A stretch of 64,000 bases of DNA from Kineothrix sp. MB12-C1 (GCF_030863805.1 NZ_CP132957.1:2914001-2978000), one strand, 5' to 3'; positions 18,750-28,690 are shown, counted from the stretch's first letter. Numbers and translations are program-made. The notes: generated by a model not told the origin, from the letters alone.

Positions 18750-18793
18750 ATCCTCCGTCATCAGTCGGGGATATGCGATGAGACTAGGAGGAT
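18750..18793 (+). promoter_or_regulatory. Leader hairpin sequestering the GH94 ribosome binding site
   Basis: ATCCTCC at 18750-18756 is fully complementary to the Shine-Dalgarno GGAGGAT at 18787-18793, 7 bases before the GH94 ATG; GTC/GAC and ATC/GAT extend the stem with small bulges. No T-run follows, so translational rather than transcriptional control is suggested. Upstream, GAAACG/CGTTTC segments (about 18655 and 18700) may form a second stem. Confidence 0.5.
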
Positions 18794-18799
18794 GAGTGG

Positions 18800-21190
18800 A
18801 TGCAGTACGGACATTTTGACAACGAGAAGCGAGAATATGTAATTGATAGAGTGGATATTCCCACTTCGTGGACCAATTACCTCGGCGTACAGGATATGTG
18901 CGCAGTAGTGAACCATACCGCGGGCGGTTATATGTTCTATAAGACGCCGGAATATCACAGAGTAACTAGATTTCGGGGAAACAGTATTCCCATGGACCGG
19001 CCGGGACACTATGTGTACATAAGAGATAATGATAGTGAGGACTACTGGAGCGTTTCATGGCAGCCGGTAGCCAAGTCTTTGGACGAGGCGAAATATACAT
19101 GCCGTCATGGTATGTCTTATTCGGTGTATGAATGTGATTACAGCAAGATTAAAGCGACGCAGACTTTGGTGGTTCCGCTGAATGATGCGGTAGAATTATG
19201 GGATGTGACGATTAAGAATGAGGATGATAAGCCGAGAAACTTAAGTCTCTTTTCTTATTGTGAATTCTCCTTCCATCATATTATGATCGATAATCAGAAC
19301 TTCCAGATGAGTTTATATTGTGCGGGTTCTTCCTATGAAGATGGAATTATTCAGCACGACCTTTTCTATGAAGAGTTCGGTTACCAGTATTTTGCATCCA
19401 ACTTCGACCCCGATGGCTATGATTGCCTGAGAGATAAGTTCATAGGGCTGTACCATACGGAAGATAATCCGATAGCAGTGGAGAAGGGACAGTGCAGCGG
19501 TTCTTATGAACTCGGTAACAATCACTGTGGTTCCTTGCAGAAAAATATAGTATTACAGCCGGGTGAGGAAGTCCGGGTTGTATTTATGCTGGGAGAGGGT
19601 ACGAGAGAAGAAGGCAAAGAAATCAAAGCAAAATACAGCGACCTTTCCGTTATGGATAAAGTATATGAAGATTTGAGGGCATATTGGAATAATAAATTCG
19701 AGAAACTGCAGATTCATACACCTAACGAAGGTATGAACACATTAATCAATACATGGACCTTATATCAGGCAGAAATTAACGTAATGTTCTCACGGTTTGC
19801 TTCTTTTATCGAAGTAGGCGGACGTGTGGGGCTGGGATACCGGGATACCGCACAGGATGCGATGACAGTTCCTCATTCCAATCCGGAGAAATGCAGACAG
19901 CGTATTGTAGAGTTGTTGCGCGGTCTTGTGTCAGAAGGATATGGACTGCATCTGTTCCAGCCGGAATGGTTTGAGCCGGATGTGGAAGTGAAGCCTTTTA
20001 ATTCGCCGACCGTTATTCCATCGCCGGACAAGGATAATATTGTACATGGTCTTAAGGATGCATGTTCTGACGATGCTTTATGGCTTGTTTCTTCTATTGT
20101 AGAGTTCATAAAAGAAACCGGAGAGAAGGATTTTGTGGATGAAGTCATCACTTATGCGGATGGCGGCGAAGGTACCGTATACGAGCATATGATGAAGATT
20201 CTGGATTTTTCCGCGAAACAGGTAGGAGCAACAGGCGTTTGTAAAGGGCTTCGTGCGGATTGGAATGACTGCTTGAATCTTGGAGGCGGTGAAAGTGCGA
20301 TGGTCTCATTCCTTCACTACTGGGCAATCGAGAACTTTCTTGAGCTTGCTAAATATTTGGGCAGGGACGAAGAAGTTAAGAAATATACAGAAATGGCAGA
20401 AACGGTAAAGACGGTGTGCAATGATGTGTTATGGGATGGAGATTGGTTTATCCGCGGTATCACTAAAAATGGCAAAAAGATCGGCACGCATTTAGATATA
20501 GAAGGAAAGGTACATCTGGAATCTAACTCATGGGCAGTGTTGTCAGGAGCTGCGGATAGGGAAAAGGGAATTCGTGCTATGGACAGCGTGGATGAATATC
20601 TCTATACACCGTGGGGAATTATGTTAAATGCACCCTCCTATACGGTACCGGATGATGACATCGGTTTTGTAACGAGAGTATATCCGGGTGTGAAAGAAAA
20701 CGGAGCGGTATTCTCTCATCCGAATCCGTGGGCATGGGCGGCTGAATGTAAATTAGGACGCGGTGACCGTGCGATGAAATTCTACGATGCATTATGTCCT
20801 TATTATCAGAATGATAAGATAGAAGTCAGGGAGGCAGAACCTTATTCCTATTGCCAGTTCATTATGGGACGCGACCATACGGCACATGGTAGGGCGAGAC
20901 ATCCATTTATGACAGGAACGGGCGGCTGGGCTTATTTCTCCGCAACGAGATATATCCTCGGTATGAGACCTCAGTTCGATTATCTGGAAATCGATCCTTG
21001 TGTACCGGCAGATTGGAAAGAATTCTCCATGGTGAGACAGTGGAGAGGTACCGATTATCAGATCGAAGTAGTAAATCCTGACGGTGTGATGAAGGGAGTA
21101 AAGGAGCTCTATCTGAATGGGGAAAAGGTAGAGCGCATTCCGCTTATGGATAGAGGAACGACCAATCGCGTAAAAGTAGTGATGGGCTAA
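18800..21190 (+). CDS. GH94 glycoside phosphorylase, cellobiose phosphorylase type
   Basis: A 796-residue cytoplasmic GH94 enzyme that would split a beta-glucoside (most likely cellobiose) with phosphate to alpha-glucose-1-phosphate plus glucose. The order is N-terminal beta-sandwich, helical linker, (alpha/alpha)6 catalytic barrel and C-terminal jelly roll. The general acid is Asp490 in RADWNDCLN. Length and the opening MQYGHFDNEKREYVI fit cellobiose phosphorylases; laminaribiose- or cellodextrin-type specificity cannot be excluded. The phosphohexomutase gene follows 21 bp downstream, which fits conversion of the product to glucose-6-phosphate. Confidence 0.93.
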   Translation: MQYGHFDNEKREYVIDRVDIPTSWTNYLGVQDMCAVVNHTAGGYMFYKTPEYHRVTRFRGNSIPMDRPGHYVYIRDNDSEDYWSVSWQPVAKSLDEAKYTCRHGMSYSVYECDYSKIKATQTLVVPLNDAVELWDVTIKNEDDKPRNLSLFSYCEFSFHHIMIDNQNFQMSLYCAGSSYEDGIIQHDLFYEEFGYQYFASNFDPDGYDCLRDKFIGLYHTEDNPIAVEKGQCSGSYELGNNHCGSLQKNIVLQPGEEVRVVFMLGEGTREEGKEIKAKYSDLSVMDKVYEDLRAYWNNKFEKLQIHTPNEGMNTLINTWTLYQAEINVMFSRFASFIEVGGRVGLGYRDTAQDAMTVPHSNPEKCRQRIVELLRGLVSEGYGLHLFQPEWFEPDVEVKPFNSPTVIPSPDKDNIVHGLKDACSDDALWLVSSIVEFIKETGEKDFVDEVITYADGGEGTVYEHMMKILDFSAKQVGATGVCKGLRADWNDCLNLGGGESAMVSFLHYWAIENFLELAKYLGRDEEVKKYTEMAETVKTVCNDVLWDGDWFIRGITKNGKKIGTHLDIEGKVHLESNSWAVLSGAADREKGIRAMDSVDEYLYTPWGIMLNAPSYTVPDDDIGFVTRVYPGVKENGAVFSHPNPWAWAAECKLGRGDRAMKFYDALCPYYQNDKIEVREAEPYSYCQFIMGRDHTAHGRARHPFMTGTGGWAYFSATRYILGMRPQFDYLEIDPCVPADWKEFSMVRQWRGTDYQIEVVNPDGVMKGVKELYLNGEKVERIPLMDRGTTNRVKVVMG

Positions 21191-21211
21191 CAAAAGAAGG
21201 GAGAGGAAGAA

Positions 21212-22630
21212 ATGATTAAGTTCGGAACAGGCGGATGGCGTGCTGTAATAGGGGATGAATTTACAAGGGCCAATATTCAATTGATGGCAAAGGCTCTCAG
21301 CGATAAAATGAAAGCGGAACAGGTAGCAGATAAGGGGATTGTAATAGGATACGACAGAAGGTTCCTTGCAAAAGAGGCGATGCAGTGGGCAGGACGTGTA
21401 TTCGCTGCCGAAGGGATTACGGCATATTTAATCAATAAATCATCACCGACCCCCCTTATTATGTTCTACACGATGCAGCATGATTTTCCTTATGGAATGA
21501 TGGTCACTGCCAGTCACAACCCGGCAATCTATAATGGAATAAAGGTATTCACGGCCGGAGGCAGGGACGCGAATGAGGAACAGACGAAGGACATCGAGGA
21601 ATACATTGAAAAGATTTCCGCGGATGACGTGAAAGAAATAGAATATGAAGATGCTCTTGAAAAGGGGTTGATCAAAGAGATTTACCCTTTGAATGAATAT
21701 CTGGATAATATTATTTCTGCGATCAATATGGAAGCGATAAGAGAGCGTGGTCTGAAAGTAGTGCTTGACCCGTTATACGGCGTGAGTGAGACCTCTCTTT
21801 CTACCATACTCCATACGGCGAGGTGCGAAGTAATTACCATTCACGATAGGCACGATACTCTGTTCGGTGGCAAACTCCCGTCTCCTTCGGTATCTACACT
21901 TCGCCCTTTGCAGAACGCAGTGCTCGATTACCGGGCGGATATTGGAATTGCTACGGATGGAGATGCTGACCGCATCGGTGTTATTGATGATACCGGACGT
22001 TTCTTACATCCTAACGATATCCTTGTACTTTTATATTACTACTTAGTAAAATATAAAGGCTGGGAGGGACCGGTCGTACGTAATATCGCGACTACCCACA
22101 TGTTGGATAAGGTAGCTGAGCGGTTCGGGCAGAAATGCTATGAAGTTCCTGTAGGCTTCAAGCATATTTCCTCGAAAATGAATGCTACAGGTGCGATTAT
22201 AGGAGGGGAGTCCTCCGGCGGTCTTACGGTGCGTGGTCATATTCATGGTAAGGATGGTATTTACGCAGCAGCACTTTTAGCGGAAATGATCGCGGTAACA
22301 GGCAAGAAGTTATCCGATATTTATAGAGAGATCGAGTTGGAATGCGGTTATATCTTTATGGATGAGAGGGATTATAAGTTCACGCAGGAGAAGAAGGAGC
22401 AGATGCATAAACTTCTCATGGAGGATAAGCAGCTTCCCGAACTTCCCTTTGAAGTGGAAAAAGTATCTTATCTGGATGGAAGCAAAGTATATTTCAAAAA
22501 CGGTGGATGGGTAGTCGGACGGTTCTCAGGAACGGAACCTCTTATTCGGGTATTCTGTGAGATGCCTACATTGGAAGAGGCGAAAGCAGTTTGTGATATC
22601 TATGAGAAATTCCTGGGATTAGAACAATAG
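21212..22630 (+). CDS. Phosphoglucomutase/phosphomannomutase family protein
   Basis: A 472-residue alpha-D-phosphohexomutase. The phosphoserine loop TASHNP contains S101, the magnesium loop DGDADR is at residues 249-254, the sugar loop GGESSGG comes next, and the C-terminal phosphate-binding FSGTEPLIRV is near the end. It interconverts hexose 1- and 6-phosphates. Directly behind GH94 in one operon, its likely job is glucose-1-phosphate to glucose-6-phosphate, saving one ATP per cellobiose. GGGAGAGG precedes the start. A terminator follows. Confidence 0.93.
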   Translation: MIKFGTGGWRAVIGDEFTRANIQLMAKALSDKMKAEQVADKGIVIGYDRRFLAKEAMQWAGRVFAAEGITAYLINKSSPTPLIMFYTMQHDFPYGMMVTASHNPAIYNGIKVFTAGGRDANEEQTKDIEEYIEKISADDVKEIEYEDALEKGLIKEIYPLNEYLDNIISAINMEAIRERGLKVVLDPLYGVSETSLSTILHTARCEVITIHDRHDTLFGGKLPSPSVSTLRPLQNAVLDYRADIGIATDGDADRIGVIDDTGRFLHPNDILVLLYYYLVKYKGWEGPVVRNIATTHMLDKVAERFGQKCYEVPVGFKHISSKMNATGAIIGGESSGGLTVRGHIHGKDGIYAAALLAEMIAVTGKKLSDIYREIELECGYIFMDERDYKFTQEKKEQMHKLLMEDKQLPELPFEVEKVSYLDGSKVYFKNGGWVVGRFSGTEPLIRVFCEMPTLEEAKAVCDIYEKFLGLEQ

Positions 22631-22649
22631 ACTTATATGGAATAAAATG

Positions 22650-22682
22650 AGAAAGGATTGCCTGTAGGGCAGTCTTTTCTTG
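22650..22682 (+). terminator. Terminator of the GH94-mutase operon
   Basis: AAAGgaTTGCC and GGGCAgtCTTT form a stem around TGTA followed by TCTTG, 20 bp after the mutase stop. The T-run is short. Confidence 0.5.
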
Positions 22683-22698
22683 ATTCTATGAGAATACC

Positions 22699-22726
22699 TT
22701 GTTACACTAGAGAAGGAAGCTATTAT
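22699..22726 (+). promoter_or_regulatory. Candidate promoter of the sensor kinase gene
   Basis: TTGTTA and TATTAT with a 16-bp spacer. A start site near 22733 would leave only ~7 nt before ATG 22740 but ~43 nt before ATG 22776, favouring the later start. Confidence 0.45.
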
Positions 22727-22775
22727 GGTACGGATATAGATGAAACAGGAACGAAGCAGAAGTGGGGGCTATCGG

Positions 22776-24590
22776 ATGGATGTGTTAGCGGAGAAAATAA
22801 TCGAAAAAAAAGCGAGCCGGAGAGCGAAGAGAGAAGAGAAGAAGCAGCCGCTGAAATGGAGCATGATAATTGTTCTTATTTTATGCTGGGCGCTGCCCCT
22901 TAGTATTATCGCTTATGCGATGTTGTATGTGACGACAAGTAAGATAAATAAGCAGATGGAGAGGACGATCGTCACTTCTGCGGATAACGCGGTGAAGATA
23001 TGTGAAATGCAGATGAGTGCAGCTATTACTGCGTCGCGTAATGCATCCTATCTTCCGACGATTAAGGAAAGTTGGCAGCAGTATATGAAGGATGGGAACA
23101 AGACTGCTCTTTATGGAGAAGTGATTCGCTTTCTGGAACAACACTATCGTTATGATGATCACTTTTTGTATACGACTTTGCTTTTTACCGAACATCCTGA
23201 CGAGCCGTATTATACCTCGCAGTCAGGAAGCGCAAATAACCTGGCATATAGGAATAATCTTTACTTTATGGCGAAGGTACATCCTCTGGTGATGGAAATC
23301 TATCCGCAGTTAGATACGGATATAAAGCTGCTGAATGTGGAGGGTCATATTTATATGATAAGAAATATGATGGATTCCTCTTACCATCCATTTGCAGTGA
23401 TCGTAATGGAATTGGATCAGGAAAGTTTATTCGGAAGCCTGGAGAGCACATGGGGATATACGGACAGTCAGATTTACGTGGATGGAGAGCTTCTGGTGGA
23501 GTCGCTGGATAGTGAAATGCAGGTGAATATGGAGAACTTCAAGACAAGAAGCCGTAATGCCAGACTGATTCAAGAAGGCGGGGAGTATTATGCCTATGCC
23601 ATAAGAAAGCCTGATATTCATTATATGGGGTATGTAATTAGTCTGGATAGACAATTGATTATCGACGAAACGGCGGCGATAACATATGTATTTGCTTTTT
23701 TTGTATCCTTTATGATTCCGCTTTTTGCTATCGTCTCTATTTTCTTCCACAGAAAGGTTACCAAGCCGATAGAAGGCCTGATTAAGGCATCTCATATTAT
23801 TGAGGAAGGCGAGTTTGGATATCAGATAGAGGGGGCGGGTAATAGCCAGGAATTTCAATATCTTACAGATGCATTTAACAGCATGTCGGAGAAGCTGAAG
23901 CATCAGTTCGAGACAATCTACTCCGAGGAGCTGGCGCTGAAGGATGCCAGGATTATGGCGCTACAGTCACAGATCAATCCGCATTTTCTTAATAATACGT
24001 TAGAGATTATCAATTGGGAAGCACGAATTAATGAAGATTACAAGGTAAGCCAGATGATAGAGAACTTGTCCATTATGCTGGAGGCGACGATGGATAGAAG
24101 ACATCGGCGCTTTGTTACGTTGGTAGAGGAGCTGTCCTATGTAGATGCGTATCTCTTCATTATTTCCCAGCGTCTGGGAGAGCGTATGAACGTGGAGCGG
24201 AATGTGGATAATAGTCTATTCAACGTGAAGATTCCACGTCTGATCATACAACCCATCATTGAAAATGCGGTGGAACATGGTATTATAGGACAGCCGCGGG
24301 CGCGGGTAACATTAAATGTGTTTGCGCAGGAAGATAAACTGATCATCGAGGTGCGCAATACGGGAACGTTGTCTAAGGAAAGCGAGGAGAAGATCGTTGC
24401 GTTGTTAGACACTGAGTCTGAGCCGAATGAAATTAGTTCTGCCAGTCTGGGAGTGCGTAACGTGAATCGAAGAATTAAGATTATTTACGGAGATGAGTGC
24501 GGACTTACTGTTAAAAATGACGAAAATAACGAAACAGTAAGTAAAATTATTGTCAAAATGGATACAACAACAATAAAAGACAATAAATAG
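22776..24590 (+). CDS. YesM-type sensor histidine kinase
   Basis: About 604 residues. An N-terminal membrane segment (~26-48) is followed by an extracellular sensor region of roughly 240 residues, a second membrane segment, a HAMP domain (HRKVTKPIEGLIKAS), then the His_kinase domain with the phosphorylated His in QINPHFLNNTLE (about H403) and an HATPase_c domain (PIIENAVEHG, LGVRNVNRRI). It would sense an extracellular sugar or the sugar-loaded binding protein and phosphorylate the AraC-type regulator encoded at 27896. ATG 22740 in frame is an alternative; G-rich bases before 22776 and the promoter position favour this start. Confidence 0.88.
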   Translation: MDVLAEKIIEKKASRRAKREEKKQPLKWSMIIVLILCWALPLSIIAYAMLYVTTSKINKQMERTIVTSADNAVKICEMQMSAAITASRNASYLPTIKESWQQYMKDGNKTALYGEVIRFLEQHYRYDDHFLYTTLLFTEHPDEPYYTSQSGSANNLAYRNNLYFMAKVHPLVMEIYPQLDTDIKLLNVEGHIYMIRNMMDSSYHPFAVIVMELDQESLFGSLESTWGYTDSQIYVDGELLVESLDSEMQVNMENFKTRSRNARLIQEGGEYYAYAIRKPDIHYMGYVISLDRQLIIDETAAITYVFAFFVSFMIPLFAIVSIFFHRKVTKPIEGLIKASHIIEEGEFGYQIEGAGNSQEFQYLTDAFNSMSEKLKHQFETIYSEELALKDARIMALQSQINPHFLNNTLEIINWEARINEDYKVSQMIENLSIMLEATMDRRHRRFVTLVEELSYVDAYLFIISQRLGERMNVERNVDNSLFNVKIPRLIIQPIIENAVEHGIIGQPRARVTLNVFAQEDKLIIEVRNTGTLSKESEEKIVALLDTESEPNEISSASLGVRNVNRRIKIIYGDECGLTVKNDENNETVSKIIVKMDTTTIKDNK

Positions 24591-24722
24591 CAAATCTGAC
24601 AATTTTCCGACACCAGTATCTTTTGTAGAATATAGATGGTGGGAAAAATAGAATATTTTGAAACATATATTAGGGGAAATCGTTTTATCTATTTGTTTAT
24701 GTAAAACAAGGGAGGTTTCAAA

Positions 24723-26042
24723 ATGAAAAAAATGTTATTGGTGTTACTTGCAGGTGTGGCGGCTTTTTCGCTGGCAGCATGTAAAGGTGCTACGGCTGAG
24801 ACAACACAGACGCCGGATGGCATGCCGATAGGACCGGTTACCTTGAATGTAACTACTACCTTTGCAGGTGAAGACACAAATGCTCAGCATTATCAGGAGG
24901 CGATTGCCGAATGGCAGGCAGAGACGGGTAATATCATTAATGACGCTTCCGGTACTGTGGTAGAGACTTTTAAGGCAAGAATTATCTCTGATTTTGAGAT
25001 GGGTTCTGAGCCGGACATACTTTTTTATTTTAACGGCGTGGATTCCAATCCCTTTGTAGAGGGAGGGAAGGTTGTTTCTATCGATGAGATTCGATCCGTA
25101 TATCCTGATTATGCGTCTAATATGCAAGATAGCATGATGGGGGCGTCGATGGTGGATGGTAAGAATTATTCGGTGCCAATGAATGGCTATTGGGAAGGTT
25201 TATTCGTAAATAAGCAAGTTTGTGAAGCGGCAGGAGTGGAAATACCCGGACCGAATACTACTTGGGATGAATTTATGGAGATTTGCCAGAAAGTAAAAGA
25301 TGCGGGGTATATTCCTATTGCGGCATCTTTTGCAGAGGTTCCCCATTACTGGTTTGAATTCTGCATTTATAACTATCTGGAGTCTTCCTCGCATAAAATA
25401 CTTCCGAAAGCCATTGATGATGAGCAAGGAATGGCATGGCTGAACGGAATAACAGATATGAAGATGCTATATGAAAGTGGGTATCTGCCTGAGAATACGT
25501 TGTCAGCTACTGACGGGGAGACGTTCCAGCTTTTTGTGGACAGCAAGGCAGCTTTTTTGATCGATGGTACATGGAAGGTAGGAGGTATTGAGGAATCTAC
25601 CGATAATGTTGATAATTTCACCGTGACCTATGTTCCTGCTAAGGACAATCGTAAATCCACAGATATTATCGGGGGTCTGTCTTCCGGATGGTATATTACG
25701 AAGAAAGCATGGAAAGACCCGGAGAAGCAGAAAGCGTGTGTGGACTTTATCACCTATATGACGACGGACGATATGGTAACGAAGTTCGCATCCATATCGA
25801 CCACTGCATTAAAGAACGGCACACAGGTGGACAGAAGTGATTTATCTTCTTTAGCTATGGCAGGACTTAAGATGGTAGAAGGGGCAACAGGGATGTCTTC
25901 CGCTGTTCAGGATCAAGTTACCCAAGGACAGAGAGTTCCGATATTCAATGCAATGCCTGATATTGTGACGGGCAAGGTGGAAGTAGTGGATGCAGTCGCT
26001 CAGTTTATCGACTTGATTTCGACAGGACAGGAGGAAGAGTAA
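24723..26042 (+). CDS. Sugar ABC transporter binding lipoprotein (CUT1)
   Basis: A 439-residue family 1 solute-binding protein with a lipoprotein signal (FSLAAC, Cys 20). GGGAGG is well placed before the ATG. It lies between the kinase and two permease genes; with the nearby GH94 phosphorylase, a beta-glucan oligosaccharide such as cellobiose or a cellodextrin is the likely ligand, though this is inference from context. It could also present ligand to the kinase or to the chemoreceptor encoded downstream. Confidence 0.92.
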   Translation: MKKMLLVLLAGVAAFSLAACKGATAETTQTPDGMPIGPVTLNVTTTFAGEDTNAQHYQEAIAEWQAETGNIINDASGTVVETFKARIISDFEMGSEPDILFYFNGVDSNPFVEGGKVVSIDEIRSVYPDYASNMQDSMMGASMVDGKNYSVPMNGYWEGLFVNKQVCEAAGVEIPGPNTTWDEFMEICQKVKDAGYIPIAASFAEVPHYWFEFCIYNYLESSSHKILPKAIDDEQGMAWLNGITDMKMLYESGYLPENTLSATDGETFQLFVDSKAAFLIDGTWKVGGIEESTDNVDNFTVTYVPAKDNRKSTDIIGGLSSGWYITKKAWKDPEKQKACVDFITYMTTDDMVTKFASISTTALKNGTQVDRSDLSSLAMAGLKMVEGATGMSSAVQDQVTQGQRVPIFNAMPDIVTGKVEVVDAVAQFIDLISTGQEEE

Positions 26043-26066
26043 TTAGCAGTATAAGAGGATGAAGTC

Positions 26067-26954
26067 ATGAATTCTAATATCTATCGAAATAAGAAATCCA
26101 TTATTTTTTTTCTCGTTCCGGCGTTTGCCATTTTATCCGTTTTTCTTTATTACCCCTTTATTCAAAACATCATAAACAGTTTTAAAGAAATGAATCATCT
26201 CGGTGCTGTGCCAGGTGGATGGAATGATCCTTGGTATACAAATTATATAGAATTGATGCGGGATGGTAATGTAAAGGTTGCCCTAATTAATACATTGAAA
26301 ATAATTATAATGACATTATTAGGGCAACTGGTCATTGCTATTTGTCTTGCATTGCTGGCAGACAATGTGAAAAGAGGGCAGAATGTTTTTGGAGCTGTGT
26401 ATTTTTTCCCTATTGTGATATCTGCTACTGCATTAGGGCTGTTGTTCAATTTGATTTTTCTCTACGACAAAGGAATGTTAAATCAGTTCCTTCAAATACT
26501 CGGAGTAGAGAAGCTTATCGATTTTAAGGATGTACGGCATGCGATGCTTACAATGATGATTCCTATTACTTGGCAATATGTAGGCTTTTACTTCATTATA
26601 CTGACGACGGGACTCCGCAATATTTCAACGGAGTTGTATGAGGCGGCACTTATAGATGGTGCGGACAAGCTTCAGAGAGTACGTTATATTTCCCTTCCTC
26701 TACTGCATAATGTCATCTGTACCTGCTGTGTGCTGGCAGTAACAGGGGCACTTAAGGTCTTCGATTTGCCGTGGGTGATGTTTCCCAAAGGAATGCCGGG
26801 CAACAGTACATGGTTGACTGGGACATATATGTATTATCATGCCTTTGAATCCCATAACGTAGACTATAGCTCCACTCTTTCCGTTCTCATTGTATTGTTA
26901 GGCGTACTTGCGGCTAAAGTAGTGAACATTATTTTTCGCGAAAAAGATTACTAG
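26067..26954 (+). CDS. Sugar ABC transporter permease (CUT1, MalF/UgpA type)
   Basis: A 295-residue permease with six predicted membrane segments and the EAA loop (YEAALIDGADKLQRVRYI) at about residues 191-208. AAGAGGATG-type ribosome site lies before the ATG. It forms a pair with the next gene; no ATPase gene is found in the cluster. Confidence 0.93.
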   Translation: MNSNIYRNKKSIIFFLVPAFAILSVFLYYPFIQNIINSFKEMNHLGAVPGGWNDPWYTNYIELMRDGNVKVALINTLKIIIMTLLGQLVIAICLALLADNVKRGQNVFGAVYFFPIVISATALGLLFNLIFLYDKGMLNQFLQILGVEKLIDFKDVRHAMLTMMIPITWQYVGFYFIILTTGLRNISTELYEAALIDGADKLQRVRYISLPLLHNVICTCCVLAVTGALKVFDLPWVMFPKGMPGNSTWLTGTYMYYHAFESHNVDYSSTLSVLIVLLGVLAAKVVNIIFREKDY

Positions 26955-26969
26955 AAGGGAGGGATAAGA

Positions 26970-27833
26970 ATAAGAAATAAATCATATATGTCTTTTGTCG
27001 GGAAAATAGGCAGCTATTTCGTGCTGGTTTTATGGGGAGTACCGACCGTATATCCGTTATTTTGGATTGTCATGAATTCATTCAAGGATAAAAGGACTAT
27101 TCACTCAGATTCCTTTTCCCTTCCTATCGGTGAAAGTTTTACTCTCGAGAACTATATCACCGCTTTTCAGCGAATTAATCTCTTGGGGGCCTATAGAAAC
27201 AGTCTTATTATTTCTACCACCGTTGCTGTTGCTGTTATTTTGTTGGCAAGTCTTGCAGCTTATGTGCTCGTACGATATGATTTCAGGCTGAAGGGGTTTT
27301 TGAATAATATGATAATTGCAGGAATGATGTTTCCTGCTTTTGCCACAATATTGCCGGTTCTACGTATGATGAATGTCATGGGTCTTACTAACACCGATCA
27401 GCTTTCTAAATCGTTACTTGCGGTCATTCTACCGCAGATTGCAGGGAATTTATCTTTTGCCATCGTAATATTGAAAGGCTATATAGGAACGTTACCTCTG
27501 GAATTGGAAGAAGCAGCTTATATGGAGGGGAGCAATATTTTTCAACTTTTTTTTCAAGTAATTATGCCCTTGAGTAAACCGTCTCTGGCAACGGTAGGAA
27601 TTTTTTCTTTTGTCTGGAGTTATAATGATTTATTTACGCAATCCTTTTTCCTGAAAAGAAAGCCGGAGTATTCGGTTACAGTGCTGCTTAGCCTGCTCAC
27701 TTCTCAGGAAGGAACGAATTATGGACTGATGGCATCCTCAGTGTCATTGATTATAATGCCCCTCCTTATTACCTATCTTCTGTTACAAAAATATATCATC
27801 AAAGGGATGACGGTAGGAGCATTGAAGGGATGA
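26970..27833 (+). CDS. Sugar ABC transporter permease (CUT1, MalG/UgpE type), possible AUA start
   Basis: A six-helix permease ending in MTVGALKG, with the EAA loop EEAAYMEGSNIFQLFFQVI in the middle. The first ATG is at 26988, giving 281 residues, but the only strong ribosome site (GGGAGGG, 26957-26963) is 24 bases from it. The frame stays open upstream, and ATA at 26970, 6 bases after GGGAGGG, would add the basic stretch RNKSY usual at such N-termini. I therefore give 26970 as a tentative start; 26988 is the conservative choice. It pairs with the preceding permease. Confidence 0.8.
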   Translation: MRNKSYMSFVGKIGSYFVLVLWGVPTVYPLFWIVMNSFKDKRTIHSDSFSLPIGESFTLENYITAFQRINLLGAYRNSLIISTTVAVAVILLASLAAYVLVRYDFRLKGFLNNMIIAGMMFPAFATILPVLRMMNVMGLTNTDQLSKSLLAVILPQIAGNLSFAIVILKGYIGTLPLELEEAAYMEGSNIFQLFFQVIMPLSKPSLATVGIFSFVWSYNDLFTQSFFLKRKPEYSVTVLLSLLTSQEGTNYGLMASSVSLIIMPLLITYLLLQKYIIKGMTVGALKG

Positions 27834-27895
27834 GTTGATGCTTTTATTACCTTACAGTTTATGGTAGAATCCATATAGGACGGAGGTATTACATA

Positions 27896-28690
27896 GTGTA
27901 TAAAGTGGTAATTATTGATGATGAACCAATTATTGTTCGAGGCCTGGAGAAGACGGTGAAATGGGAAAGTCTTGGATGTGTGGTGGCAGGAACGGCCGGA
28001 GATGGGCTGGAAGGACTCGAAGTGATTCGCAGGGAGAAACCGGATATTTTGATATCGGATATTTCCATGCCGAATATGGATGGGCTCAGTATGATCGCTG
28101 CATTGAAATCAGAATTTCCGGACATGGAAGTAACGATTCTTACAGGATTTCGGGACTTCGATTATGCCAGGGAGGCCATTCGATTAGGGGTATGCCGCTT
28201 CTTATTGAAGCCTTCTAAGATGGAAGAGCTGGATGAGGCTCTAGCGGCAATGCTTTCGAATCTGAAAAGCAATCCTGCGGTGATAAAACATCTGTTAGAG
28301 GATGAGGCAGCAGAAAAGGAAGAAGAGAATACTGAAGAAGTATTGGACAGTGCAGCGAGCAGCTTTATTGTGAAGAATGCGCTGGCCTACATAGAAGAAA
28401 ATTATAAAGAAAGATTAAAGCTTGCAGATGTGGCAGATAACGTGTATGTGAGTCAGTGGCATTTGAGCAAGTTGCTCAATAAATATACCGGTCAGAATTT
28501 CTCTGAGATACTGAATAATGTCCGGATGGAGCAGGCGAAGACACTTCTTAGGAATCCATCCTTGCGAATTGGGGATATTGCAGAAGAAGTAGGTTTTTTG
28601 GATATGGCTCATTTTTCCAGAGTGTTCAAGAAACAGGTGGGAATTTCAGCTAATGAGTACAGAAATACAGTGCTTGGCAGTGACAAATAA
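27896..28690 (+). CDS. Response regulator with AraC-type DNA-binding domain (YesN type)
   Basis: A 264-residue protein. The receiver domain spans residues 1-120, with acidic residues IDDEP near the N-terminus and phospho-acceptor D55 in LISDISMPNMDG; an acidic linker follows (EEAAEKEEENTEE), then an AraC HTH at ~165-260 with ADVADNVYVSQWHLSKLL and IGDIAEEVGFLDMAHFSRVF. The start is GTG at 27896 with GGAGG upstream. It is the natural partner of the YesM-type kinase at 22776, though four genes apart, and should activate the binding-protein/permease genes between them. Confidence 0.92.
   Translation: MYKVVIIDDEPIIVRGLEKTVKWESLGCVVAGTAGDGLEGLEVIRREKPDILISDISMPNMDGLSMIAALKSEFPDMEVTILTGFRDFDYAREAIRLGVCRFLLKPSKMEELDEALAAMLSNLKSNPAVIKHLLEDEAAEKEEENTEEVLDSAASSFIVKNALAYIEENYKERLKLADVADNVYVSQWHLSKLLNKYTGQNFSEILNNVRMEQAKTLLRNPSLRIGDIAEEVGFLDMAHFSRVFKKQVGISANEYRNTVLGSDK

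Noticed and set aside
22658-22903. Open frame of 81 codons overlapping the kinase start
   Set aside because: It overlaps a terminator and the kinase gene, whose frame has clear domains.
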